From: Prorocentrum cordatum
Lineage: Eukaryota; Sar; Dinophyceae; Prorocentrales; Prorocentraceae
Assembly (NCBI GenBank): GCA_963575745.1
Contig: CAUYUJ010014615.1
Coordinates: forward strand, 1,528,970 to 1,592,969
Length of the DNA: 64,000 nucleotides
Reading direction: 5' to 3'
Shown here piece by piece: positions 54,113 through 64,000 of this stretch; the stretch's first letter is position 1; the number at the start of each line of letters is the position of its first letter. Both the position numbers and the translations under genes were made by a program. The notes below the pieces were generated by a model. It searched no databases. It was not told the origin of the DNA and worked only from the letters and a program-made list of their open reading frames with translations.

Positions 54113-55163
54113 GGTCATGCCCCACCATCCTTCTTTGATGGCGGCTGCGGCATCTTGATGCAAGGCCTTCCCGTGGCACGCTAAGCCATGGGCAATCCAC
54201 TTCACTAAATCTGCTTCCATATTAGCCCAATTGTCTTTGGGAGAAAGCATGAGGCTGCACCGCGCGTGTCCGCAGCCGCGACACACAACCTTAAGGCATG
54301 TCGTACTCACGGTCTGCAGCCTGCCAATCACTACGCCGTCTAGTTCGATGGCCCATTCGTCAGTCAGTCAAACCCAATGCGGCGCAAACCAAGGATGCGT
54401 CAGCACATTCTCGCACCATCATCAAGACAGTTGCGAATGTGATAGGCTCGTCTGCTGGAGGATCAGGCGGGGCAGCAGGTCCCGCAGGTTCAGCAGCTCC
54501 AGCTCCAGCGCCCTCGCTATCAGCTTCCGAGTCGGAGCCGCCCTCAAGCCGCCGAGCCTCCTCCTCATCGCCTGAGGAGGCATCAACGTCGTCGACGCTG
54601 GCCATCGGCTTGAGCATCCCATGTAACTCCGAGATGTCAGCAATGCCTTGCTGTTCCATGATGATGGAGAGCTCTCGGCCCAGAAGCTCAGGATTCGGCT
54701 CATAGAGGCCGCCACTCTCGTAGAGATCGGGCCCAACTTCGCCCCCAGCGATGGGGGCGACGCATGGGGGCTCCTCGTGCAGCACGGCACCCCCCTTCTG
54801 CTTTTTCTCTGGCTTAGCCGTGACTGTGACTGCAGAGATCCAGTCATCATCATCATCATCATCATCGTCGGTTTGTTTGCGCTTCTTCTTGTTCTCCTTA
54901 TCATCGCCAGCAGCAACGATAGACGCGCCACCAACACCAACTGGCACAACTCCTGGCAGCTCTTTGGAGATCCCCGTGACCAAGAGCTTGTCCAACCCAA
55001 CGTCTTCATAAGACAAGCGGTACGTTTTCACTGCGAGGCCCCGTTTGACTAACAACCCTGACAATTCATCTTCTGTAAGCTCGTTCAGGCAACCGCACTC
55101 TGGAGATATTTCAAGAGGACAAGTCGCTGCCGCAGCAGCTTCAGGCGCCCCGAGTCGGCCCAT
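54113..55163 (-). pseudogene. Methyltransferase-gene upstream exon with zinc-finger segment; 4-bp frameshift
   Basis: The exon begins after TTGCTGCAG with ATG (MGRLGAPEAAAAATCPLEIS). It includes CGCLNELTEDELSGLLVKRG, a basic/acidic linker (ENKKKRKQTDDDD), an acidic SDSEADSEGAG tract and VCAALGLTD. At about 54358-54370 TGAC is duplicated in tandem and breaks the frame. Beyond it the protein continues EWAIELDGVVIG..., with a Cys/His cluster CRGCGHARC, to GWWGMT at the donor. Without the extra 4 bases the exon is exactly 349 codons and joins the methyltransferase exon in phase 0. Function unknown; it may be a targeting or DNA-binding module. Confidence 0.65.
54360..54368 (-). other. Tandem 4-bp duplication causing a frameshift
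   Basis: On the coding strand GACTGACTGACGAA contains one TGAC too many. It is the only disruption found in the exon. Confidence 0.7.
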
Positions 55164-55199
55164 CTGCAGCAAGAGCCCCCGCGCGTCGCTCTCGCTGGA

Positions 55200-55345
55200 T
55201 GCCTGGCCGATCGATCGATTCGCTCGACATCGAAATCAGCGATCAGGCGGTCGATCGGCCGAAGATCCGATCGGCGACCCTCGAAACCTGGGCCCCAGCA
55301 TGTCGGAGTCGGGCGGTCGACCGATCGGTCGGCGTCGAGGGGGCT
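55200..55345. repeat. CGATCG-rich palindromic segment
   Basis: Contains GATCGATCGATTCGC, CGGTCGATCGGCCGAAGATC and GGTCGACCGATCGGTCGG. It lies between coding segments, like the similar block at 44960-45095. Confidence 0.7.
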
Positions 55346-55369
55346 GGGGGGGTGGATGTCAAATGTCTG

Positions 55370-55609
55370 CGACGCTGCCCCGGCCTTCAGCACCGCGCAC
55401 TGAAGCCAATTCTCGCGAGGGGTCAGCGGCCCAGCCCTCCCGGAGTTCGAGGTCAGCACCGCAAAGATATCCTCAACATCAAAGATCTCGTCGGCAGCAT
55501 CTCCAGACCTGAACCAAAATGAACTTTGTGCCTCGACTACCTTCTGAGGCCCGCCGATCTCCGCGCTGATGTACTGGCGGATCATGCGCAGCCACTCAGC
55601 CTGGGCATG
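55370..55609 (-). CDS. Exon-like segment upstream of the methyltransferase exons
   Basis: The minus strand starts after ATGCCCAG and reads AEWLRMIRQYISAEIGGPQK, SSFWFRSGDAADEIFDVEDI and LTPRENWLQCAVLKAGAAS. It is non-repetitive and open, then runs into the CGATCG-rich block. No donor could be fixed, so its link to the exon at 55163 is only inferred from strand and proximity. Family unknown. Confidence 0.5.
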
Positions 55610-55675
55610 GGGGGGGCAGCAATGCAGCAGCAGCGGCGGCGGCAGCCGACGGCGGGAGGAGAAGGGGGAGATCGA

Positions 55676-55906
<231 letters not shown>

Positions 55907-55916
55907 AACAAAAAAA

Positions 55917-57672
55917 CATGATGGACCCACGAACCCGGAAAGGGATATAGACATGCGCAGTATGGTCACGTTTTCACGATACCCAACTGGGCGACGCCTC
56001 ACAAAACATCCCACGAGACACCCCGCGAAACATCCCACGAGACACCTCGCGAAACATTCCACGAGACACCTCGCGAAACGTTCCACGAGACACCCCGCGA
56101 AACATTCCACGAGACACCCCACGAAACATTCCACGAGACACCCCACGAAACATTCCACGAGACACCCCACGAAACATTCCACGGGGGTGCGACTGGGTGT
56201 GGTCGTGCTGGGGTGTGGTCTTGCTGGGGTGTGGTCGTGCTGGGGGGGTGGTCGTGCTGGGGGGTGGTCGTGCTGGGGCGTGGTCGTGCTGGGGCGTGGT
56301 CGTGCTGGGGCGTGGTCGTGCTGGGGTGTGGTCGTGCTGTGGTGAGGTCGTGCTGGGGTGGTCCGCACCCTGTGATTTAGCACCGCGAGCAACGACAGGC
56401 AACCACTCAACCAGGACAACCACGAGGAGACGCGTAACGCCAACGGCACGGGCGCCACTCATCAAACACACAGGGAGTCCGTGGCTGCATCGGTTGAGTG
56501 GTTGCCTGTCGCCGCCCCCTGGGCGGATCCCCCTCGTAGTCGTCGTCGTCGTCGCCCGGCTGACCCTGGGGGTGCAATCGCCAGACGGCCCCGGGGCCGC
56601 GCGGCTGACCCTGGGGGTACACACGCCACGCGGCCCCTCCGCGGGCAAGCGCGCGCCCGCAGGGGAGTCCCCCCGCTCTCACTGGGGGTGCGAGCGACGC
56701 GCGGCCCCGCCCGCGGGCGTGGAGAGCCACGCGAACCACGGAAGTTGGAGGAGGAGGAGGAAGGAGGGGGAGGAGGAGGATATAGAACCGCATGCATGGA
56801 AAGGGACCCACGTGTTTTCACGCTTGTTCCGCTCTGAGGCGAAAGGGGCCCACGTGTTTTCACGCTTGTTCCGCTCAGGGGCGAAAGGGACCCACGTGTT
56901 TTCGCATTTGTTCCGCTCTGGGGCGAAAAGGACCCACGTGTTTTCACGCTTGCCCCGCTCTGAGGCGAAAGGGACCCACGTGTTTTCACGCTTGTTCCGC
57001 TCTGGGGCGAACGGGACCCACGTGTTTTCACGCTTGTTCCGCTCTGGCGCGAAAAAGGCCCACGTGTTTTCACGCTTGTTCCGCTCAGGGGCGAAAAAGG
57101 CCCACGTGTTTTCACGCTTGCTCTGGCGCGAAAGGGACCCACGTGTTTTCACGCGTGTCCCGCTCAGGGGCGAAAGGGACCCACGTGTTTTCACGCTTGT
57201 TCCGCTCTGAGGCGAAAGGGACCCACGTATTTTCACGCTTGTTCCGCTCAGGGGCGAAAGAGACCCACGTGTTTTCACGCTTGTTCCACTCTGGGGCGAA
57301 ATGGGCCCACGTGTTTTCATTGCGTAAAAACACATGGGTTCGTCCCCCTGGAGAGGGCGAATCTATAGGCACATGCGTAACAGAACAAGCGTTTCGCTCG
57401 AGACATCCTCGGCAAACTCTGCGGAGCAAGCGTTTCGCTCGAGACATCCTCAACGCGCGAAAAAGTGGCCCGCGCCCTGTGATTTATCGATCGGGATTTC
57501 AAAAACAAGCGTTTCGCCTGAGGCATCCTCAAATTTTGATCCGCCGGCCTCCTTCGACCTCGATATTTATCAGGGAAAGAATCCGCCGGCCTCCTTCAAG
57601 TTGGGCACGGGGGGACATTGTTTACATACTAAAAGAGAACCCTGGGCCTTTGCCTTTTCCGGGAAAAAGAGA
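55917..57672 (+). repeat. Composite satellite, block B
   Basis: Same order as block A: header (without the TA expansion), 24-bp units, 16-bp units, unique piece, about thirteen 42-bp units, GTCCCCCTGGAGAGGGCGAA, AAGCGTTTCGCTCGAGAC copies. It then continues with a tail missing from block A: AATTTTGATCCGCCGGCC, TATTTATCAGGGAAAG, ACTAAAAGAGAACCCTGGGC, CCTTTTCCGGGAAAAAG. Near identity with block A over about 1.5 kb implies recent duplication or homogenisation. Confidence 0.95.
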
Positions 57673-58079
57673 AACAGTGTGAGAGAGGGCCCCTCTCAAC
57701 CGCCCACGCGAGGAGAGCTGGTCGCCCCCTTGGACTCGCAGGCCCTCGCCAAGCTAGGCCCCAAGGCCCCGGGGGGGAGGGGCGTCGGGGGTAAGTGTGA
57801 GGGCGAAGGGTGGGGTACGGGCCAGTTCGGTAGTTGATCCGCCACCTGCATTTGAAAAACCCAACCAGGTGTCGTGGCCCGGCAGAGACTGCCACGCGCA
57901 GCCGGCGGCATGTCCAGATTCGCGCCCCACCCATGTCCCATGCCAACGTCGCAATGCGAGTCCTTGAAATGTGAGGCAGCCGCCCTCATCGACTTGAACT
58001 CCTGGGGGACTCGCGATCGGAGGACCCCAGGGCGGGCGTTCGCAATCGTCGATCGACTCGAGCTGGGCCGACTGCACTA
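57673..58079. other. Anonymous DNA between block B and a coding segment
   Basis: No motif recognised; GATCG-rich near 58010-58070. Confidence 0.35.
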
Positions 58080-58500
58080 GCGGACCCCGCTGGGGCCAAA
58101 TGGGGGCAATAGTGGGGAGGACGGTGCCCCAACGAGATCCTTGTTCTTGCCGACCAGGTCTTCGAACGCGCGCAGGTTCAACGGGCGAGCTACCTGATCC
58201 AGAGTCATTTCGGGGGGCTTGAACTCGCATAGGTCCAACTCGCCAATTGGCATCAACGGGTGCAACTGGGCGATGGTCAAAAGAGGCTCTGGAAGGGGCG
58301 GCGGGTGGCAAGAGCCATGTACACGGCAAGCGCGGCAACAACCCTCTTCGTCATATGGAATTAGCGCAGAGTCGGCTGCGTGAGACCCCTCCTCCAGCGC
58401 CTGTGGTACCAAAGCCAGCGACGACCCCTGAGCTGAAGGCCTCGCTGCCGCCTTAGCCTTCGCGCTGGCCCGCAAGGAGCCTCGAGGCGAGGGTGGCAGG
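58080..58500 (-). CDS. Exon-like segment, unknown
   Basis: The minus-strand frame reads LALVPQALEEGSHAADSALI, DEEGCCRACRVHGSCHPPPL, IAQLHPLMPIGELDLCEFKP and LNLRAFEDLVGKNKDLVGA. The Cys/His-rich CCRACRVHGSCH could be a metal site. The exact ends are unclear. It lies between a (GGA)n tract and block B. Confidence 0.45.
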
Positions 58501-58509
58501 CGGAGCACG

Positions 58510-58632
58510 GGATGGAGGAGGATAAGGAAGCGGAGGAGGAGGAGGAGGTGGAGGACGAGGAGGAGGAGGAGGAGGAGGAGGAGGAGGAGGAGGAGGAGCG
58601 GGGAGGAGGAGGAGCGGAGGAGCAGGAGTAGG
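58510..58632. repeat. (GGA)n microsatellite in an intron-like gap
   Basis: GGAGGA tract between two minus-strand coding segments. Confidence 0.95.
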
Positions 58633-58642
58633 AGTCAGTCGC

Positions 58643-59225
58643 CTGTGCATTCAGCACGCTGTATGTATGAGGTATACCGATCTGCGTCGTTAGTAACCAT
58701 GCCACTGAAAGCATCTTTCACTTCCTTCCAATATTGTCTAGACACTGGCAAAATTGCTTTGCCCTGCTCCTGATCTGCCCGAATGTAATCGTACCTGAAA
58801 ACGTCTAGCGGCGTACATGCCCTGGTATTGTAATAGAATTGTTCGTTGGTGGACTGGTTGCTCTCGACGCCGTCGTCGGTGCCACCGTCGCCGTCGTCGT
58901 CGATGGCATGAGCGATCCGCTCCCGCTTGAGTATGGCACCATCCATGTCCATCCTGTGCAAGTTCTTGGCCTCCGAATTGATATACATAGAAGTAAAATG
59001 ACCCCAATGGAGACCGCCCTCAGCAGCCTTGCGATTTTGAGCGTGCCGAAACTCAACATCGCAAATCGAACAGCCAATCGATTGTGCCCAAGACGCAATG
59101 AACTCGCCCGTTTGATCGACGATATCCTCAGAGTTCATGGCCCCTTCATCGTCGTCGACGCATTCGAAACTTTGTTGTAGCTTCCGCCCGAAGAATGGAT
59201 CCAGGCAGCATGGGTGGGCCTCCAT
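58643..59225 (-). CDS. Exon-like segment, probable N-terminal part of an unknown protein
   Basis: From ATG 59225 the minus strand reads MEAHPCCLDPFFGRKLQQSF, SIGCSICDVEFRHAQNRKAA, WGHFTSMYINSEAKNLHRMD, PLDVFRYDYIRADQEQ and YWKEVKDAFSGMVTNDADRY, an uninterrupted 194 codons. The end is near CACAG|GCGACT, which could be a GC-type donor (dinoflagellates use GC and GA as well as GT). CSIC could be part of a zinc site. Family not recognised; it may be the first exon of the chain that includes the methyltransferase, but the links are not proven. Confidence 0.6.
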
Positions 59226-59400
59226 CAGCGCCGACGCGACCTGTCGCCTGGAAGTTCCAGGAAGGACAGCCGGAGAGCTGAGCTGAGGGAGCGAGGGGGA
59301 GGGGGGAGAGAGGGGGGGGGCCAAAGAGATAGAACACCCGCTAGACAAATACTTAGAAACTCCGACAGGCTGTTGGAGCGAGAGACTGGGCGGGGGGGGA

Positions 59401-59460
<60 letters not shown>

Positions 59461-59801
59461 GGAGCGGCGCGGTGGGGCGGAGTTCGCAAGGAAGGGGAGG
59501 AGGGGGCGGATGAGGAGGGGGAGGAGGACGAGGACGAGGACGGGGAGGATGAGGAGGGAAGCGGAGGACATGCATGGAGGTGGAGGGGGAAAGAGTAACA
59601 GTAGTAGGTAGGCGGAGGGAGGATGAACAGGAAGAAGACGAGGAACAGCAGAGGGGGGGCAGAAGCGAGGTGTCCGGCCTCTGGTCCACGTTCAGCCTCG
59701 CGTCCCCAATCCGCGCCAGCGGCCACGGGTAAGCCTGCCGCTCGAGCGCGAAGCAGCACGGGCCCTCCCTCTCTAGATCTGCATCTCTGGCTCTCTCGTT
59801 A

Positions 59802-59896
<95 letters not shown>

Positions 59897-60007
59897 TCTC
59901 TTTCTCTCCCTCTATCTCGACCTTCATTCCTTCTCATCTCTCTCTATCTCTCTGGGCCCCAGCTCAATGGTGACAGGCCGACAGCAGTGGAGCGCTGAAA
60001 GAGAGGC

Positions 60008-60057
<50 letters not shown>

Positions 60058-60200
60058 ACCTGGAGGGCAAAGATGACGGAAGAGTCGAGTGAGGGAGAGG
60101 GCAAGAGAAGGAGAGGAGAGGGAGAGACCGTCTCAAGGGGGAAGAAAGGGAGAGGGAGAGGGAGAGAGCAAGAGATGAGAGGGGGGCGGGAGGGGGTAGG

Positions 60201-60249
<49 letters not shown>

Positions 60250-60320
60250 GAGAGACGAGAGACGAGAGACGAGAGACGAGAGACGAGAGAGAGACTCTGA
60301 GCGAAGAGGGAGAGAGATAA
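59226..60320. repeat. Alternating (GA)n and (CT)n tracts
   Basis: (GA)n at 59402-59460, (CT)n at 59807-59930, (GA)n at 60012-60055 and 60203-60248, and a GAGAC/GAGAGAC tandem at 60246-60296. The complementary tracts can pair over short distances. Between them is purine-rich anonymous DNA. Confidence 0.9.
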
Positions 60321-60321
60321 A

Positions 60322-61186
60322 CATGATGGACCCACGAACCCGGAAAGGGATAAAGACATGTGCAGCATGGTCCCGTTTTCACGATACCCAACTGGGCGAC
60401 ATCTCACGAAACATCCCACGAGACACCCCGCGAAACATCCCACGAGACACCTCACGAAACATTCCACGAGACACCTCACGAAACATTCCACGAGACACCC
60501 GTGAAACATTCCACGAGACACCCCACGAACAGGCAACCACTCAACCAGACACGCCACGAAACATTCCACGGGGGTGCGACTGGGGTGGGTGCTGGGGTGT
60601 GTGGTGCTGGGGGGTGGTGTCGCTGGGGGGTGGTCGTGCTAGGGGGGTGGTCGTGCTGGGGGGTGGGTCGTGCTGGGGCGTGGCGTGCTGGGGCGTGGTC
60701 GTGCTGGGGCGTGGTCGTGCTGGGGTGTGGTCGTGCTGTGGTGAGGTCGTGCTGGGGTGTGGTCGTGCTGGGGTGTGGTCTTGCTGGGGTAGGGTCGTGC
60801 TGGGGTCGGGTCGTGCTGGGGTGTGGTCGTGCTGGGGTATGGTCGTGCTGGGGTGGGGTCGTGCTGGGGTGGGGTCGTGCTGGGGTCTGGTCGTGCTGGG
60901 GTGTGGTCGTGCTGGGGTATGGTCGTGCTAGGGTGGGGTCGTGCATTTCGCTCGAGACATCCTGCCAAAATTCCAGGAAATCGTACAAAAACAAACGAAT
61001 TAGTCGAGACATCATCGAAATTCCTTCGCGCGGGGCGCTTTTCCGCGTCGCGGTCGGCTCTGCAAAACAAGCGTTTCGCTCGAGACATCCTCGGCAAACT
61101 CTGCGGAGCAAGCGTTTCGCTCGAGACATCCTCAACACACGAAAAAGTGGCCCGCACCCTGTGATTTATCGATCGGGATTTCAAAA
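60322..61186 (+). repeat. Composite satellite, block C (shortened)
   Basis: Header, 24-bp units, then an expanded 16-bp GTGGTCGTGCTGGGGT array (about 60590-60945). The 42-bp array is missing. It continues into CATTTCGCTCGAGACATCC, a unique piece (AATTAGTCGAGACATCATCG), two AAGCGTTTCGCTCGAGAC copies and GATCGGGATTTCAAAAAC. Confidence 0.9.
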
Positions 61187-62724
61187 ACATGATGGACCCA
61201 CGAACCCGGAAAGGGATATAGACATGTGGAGCATGGACACGTTTTCATGATACCCAACTGGGCAACACCTCACGAAACATCCCACGAGACACCTCACGAA
61301 ACAGCCCACGAGACACCTCACGAAACATTCCACGAGACACCTCACGAAACATTTCACGAGACACCCCGCGAAACATTCCACGAGACACCCCACGAAACAT
61401 TCCACGACGACAGGCAACCACTCAACCAAGGCGGTGTGGTCGTGCTGGGGAGTGGTCGTGCTGGGGTGTGGTCGTGCTGGGGGGTGGTCGTGCTGGGGGG
61501 TGGTCGTGCTGGGGTGGTGGTCGTGCTGGGGGGTGGTCGTGCTGGGGCGTGGTCGTGCTGGGGCGTGGTCGTGCTGGGGCGTGGTCGTGCTGGGGCGTGG
61601 TCGTGCCTGTTGTGGTTGAGGTCGGTTTGATGGGGTGGTGGTCGTTGCTGTGGGTGGGTTGGGGGGGTTTGCTAGGGTGGTCAGTGATGGGGGGGGGTCG
61701 TGCTGGGGTGGAGGTAGTGCTGGGGTGTGGTGCGACTGGGTGTGGTCGTGATGGGGTGTGGTCGTGCTGGGGTGTGGTCGTGCTGGGGAGTGGTCGTGCT
61801 GGGGTGTGGTCGTGCTGGGGGGTGGTCGTGCTGGGGCGTGGTCGTGCTGGGGGGGTGGTCGTGCTGGGGGTGGTTGTGCTGGGGCGTGGTCGTGCTGGGG
61901 CGTGGTCGTGCTGGGGCGTGGTCGTGCTGGGGTGTGGTCGTGCTGTGGTGAGGTCGTGCTGGGGTGTGGTCGTGCTGGGGTGTGGTCTTGCTGGGGTAGT
62001 GTCGTGCTGGGGTCGGGTCGTGCTGGGGTGTGGTCGTGCTGGGGTATGGTCGTGCTGGGGTGGGGTCGTGCTGGGGTGGGGTCGTGCTGGGGTCTGGTCG
62101 TGCTGGGGTGTGGTCGTGCTGGGGTATGGTCGTGCTAGGGTGGGGTCGTGCATTTCGCTCGAGACATCCAGCCAAAATTCCAGGAAATCGTACAAAAACA
62201 AAGGAATTAGTCGAGACATCATCGAAATTCCTTCGCGCGGGGCGCTTTTCCGCGTCGCGGTCGGATCTGCAAAACAAGCGTTTCGCTCGAGACATCCTCG
62301 GCAAACTCTGCGGAGCAAGCGTTTCGCTCGAGACATCCTCAACACACGAAAAAGTGGCCCGCACCCTGTGATTATCGATCGGGATTTCAAAAACAAGCGT
62401 TTCGCTCGAGACATCCTCAAATTTTAATTCGCCGGCCTCCTTCGACCTCGTTATTTATCAGGGAAAAAAATTCGCCGGCCTCCCTCAAGTTGGCACCGGG
62501 GGACAGGTTTACCTACTAAAAGAGAACCCTGGGCCCACGCCCTTTCCGGGAAAAAAGCGTTTCGCTCGAGAACAGCCTCAAATTTTAATCCGCCGGCCCT
62601 TCGACCTAGTATATTTATCAGGGAAAAAATCCGCGGCCTCATTCAAGTTGCGCACCGGGGGACAGGTTACAAACCTAACAGAGAACCCTGGGCCCGAGCC
62701 CTTTCCGGCGAAAAACATTAGAAA
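61187..62724 (+). repeat. Composite satellite, block D
   Basis: The header follows directly on the tail of block C at AAAAAC|ATGATGG. 24-bp units, a 16-bp array of about 700 bp (61435-62150, with a degenerate middle near 61610-61730), then the same post-array segment as block C and the tail ending CCCTTTCCGGG. Confidence 0.9.
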
Positions 62725-63850
62725 CCACGACCCCGGAAAGGGATATAGACATGTGGAGAATGGACACGTTCTCATGTACCCAACGGGGCAACACCTCACG
62801 AAACACCCAGGCGACACCTCACGAAACATCCCACGAGACACCCCGCGAAACATCCCAGGAGACACCTCACGAAACAACCCACGAGACACCTCACGAAACA
62901 TTCCACGATACACCCCGTGAAACATTCCACGAGACACCCCACGAACAGGCAACCACTCAACCAAAGCGGTGTGGTTCGTTAGATGGGAGTGGTCGTGCTG
63001 GGTGTGGTCGTGCTGGGGGGTGGTAGTGCGGGGTGGGGTCGTGATCGGCGGGGATGGTCGTGCGGGGGGAGTGTGTGCTGGGGCAGGGGTCAGTGCTGGG
63101 CGTAGGTCGTGCTTCTGGGGCGTGGGTACGGGCTCGTGCTGGGGTGTGGTCGTGCTGTCGTGAGGTCGTGCTGGGGTGTGGTCGTGCTGGGGTGTGGTCT
63201 TGCTAGGGTGTGGTCGTGCTGGGGTGTGGTCGTGCTGGGGTGTGGTCGTGCTGGGGTGTGGTCGTGCTGGGGGGTGGTCGTGCTGGGGCGTGGTCGTGCT
63301 GGGGCGTGGTCGTGCTGGGGCGTGGTCGTGCTGGGGTGTGGTCGTGCTGTGGTGTGGTCGTGCTGGGGTGTGGTCGTGCTGGGGTGTGGTCTTGCTGGGG
63401 TGGGGTCGTGCTGGGGCGTGGTCGTGCTGGGGCGTGGTCGTGCTGGGGCGTGGTCGTGCTGGGGTGTGGTCGTGCTGTGGTGAGGTCGTGCTGGGGTGTG
63501 GTCGTGCTGGGGTGTGGTGAGGTCGGGATTTCAAAAACAAGCGTTTCGCTCGAGACATCGTCAAATTTTAATTCGCCGGCCTCAAAAACAAGCGTTTCGC
63601 TCGAGACATCCTCAAATTTTAATTCGCCGGCGCTCAAAAACAAGCGTTTCGCTCGAGACATCCTCAAATTTTAATCTCGGCTCGCTATTTATTTCAGGGA
63701 AACAATCTCGCGCCCCCCCCCCCCCGGCCTCCTTCGAACCTCGCTTATTTATCAGGGAAAAATTCGCGCCTCTTCAAGCAGGCACCGGGGGGGACTAAGC
63801 TTTACCTACTAAAAGAGACTTGAACCCTGGGCCGGGAGCCCCTTCCGGGA
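62725..63850 (+). repeat. Composite satellite, block E
   Basis: Degraded header (GACCCCGGAAAGGGATATAG), 24-bp units, a long 16-bp array (62985-63530), three AAGCGTTTCGCTCGAGAC copies and a degraded tail (CCTTCCGGGACTAG) running into (GA)n. Confidence 0.9.
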
Positions 63851-63851
63851 C

Positions 63852-63852
<1 letters not shown>

Positions 63853-63903
<51 letters not shown>

Positions 63904-63939
63904 GGGATAGAGAGAGAGAGAGAGAAAGAGAGAGACGAG

Positions 63940-63996
<57 letters not shown>
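63853..63996. repeat. (GA)n tract at the window end
   Basis: GAGAGA tract with few interruptions, the same type that precedes blocks A, B and C. Confidence 0.95.
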
Positions 63997-63997
<1 letters not shown>

Positions 63998-64000
63998 CAA

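Noticed and set aside
56197-57210. A 337-residue plus-strand frame rich in THVFSRLFRSGAK repeats
   Set aside because: It is open only because the 42-bp unit is 14 codons. The equivalent frame in block A, and opposite-strand frames, are open for the same reason.

Overview
The window looks like a repeat-rich, GC-rich dinoflagellate nuclear contig; genus cannot be read from it. The strongest taxonomic signals are two relics of the dinoflagellate trans-spliced leader (1784-1809 on +, 32278-32299 on -), non-LTR retroelements with dinoflagellate-style zinc-finger tails, and an intron-split cytosine-5 DNA methyltransferase whose introns are simple-repeat rich. Most long open frames are by-products of repeats whose unit is a multiple of 3 bp and are not genes.

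Layout. 1-5.3 kb: short tandem repeats, hairpin-bearing repeats and a spliced-leader relic. 5.3-11.2 kb (+): a decayed LINE-type retroelement with zinc finger/coiled coil, endonuclease, reverse transcriptase (RT), RNase H and C-terminal zinc finger all still recognisable. 11.4-11.5 kb: a 100-N assembly gap. 11.5-15 kb: arrays of a degenerate CCAAGACGGCC motif, a 44-bp tandem repeat and an RT relic. 15-28 kb: mostly anonymous DNA with microsatellites, a 73-bp tandem array, a GAGGCT array and one small two-exon fragment.

28.4-39 kb (-): a retroposition cluster. It holds a 5'-truncated LINE, an intronless major-facilitator transporter retrocopy with a spliced-leader relic 98 nt before its ATG, and a nearly intact RTE-like LINE (endonuclease + RT, one break at a 15-base homopolymer). 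The last two sit in a ~0.9-1 kb composite repeat that continues to 39 kb.

41-59 kb (-): a chain of exon-like segments. The best-supported part is a DNA methyltransferase (48622-55163) whose exons join in phase through AG-ended introns. Upstream (58.1-59.2 kb) and downstream (41.1-45.7 kb) are unrecognised coding segments on the same strand. The gaps between them hold (CT)n/(GA)n tracts, a large inverted array of a GGTTTCGGGAC motif, and two near-identical ~1.5 kb copies of a composite satellite (24-bp + 16-bp + 42-bp sub-arrays) that recurs in three more blocks from 60.3 kb to the window end.

The genes do not form an operon-like pathway. The themes are reverse transcription (three LINEs, one retrocopied mRNA), a DNA methyltransferase, and amplification of composite repeats.
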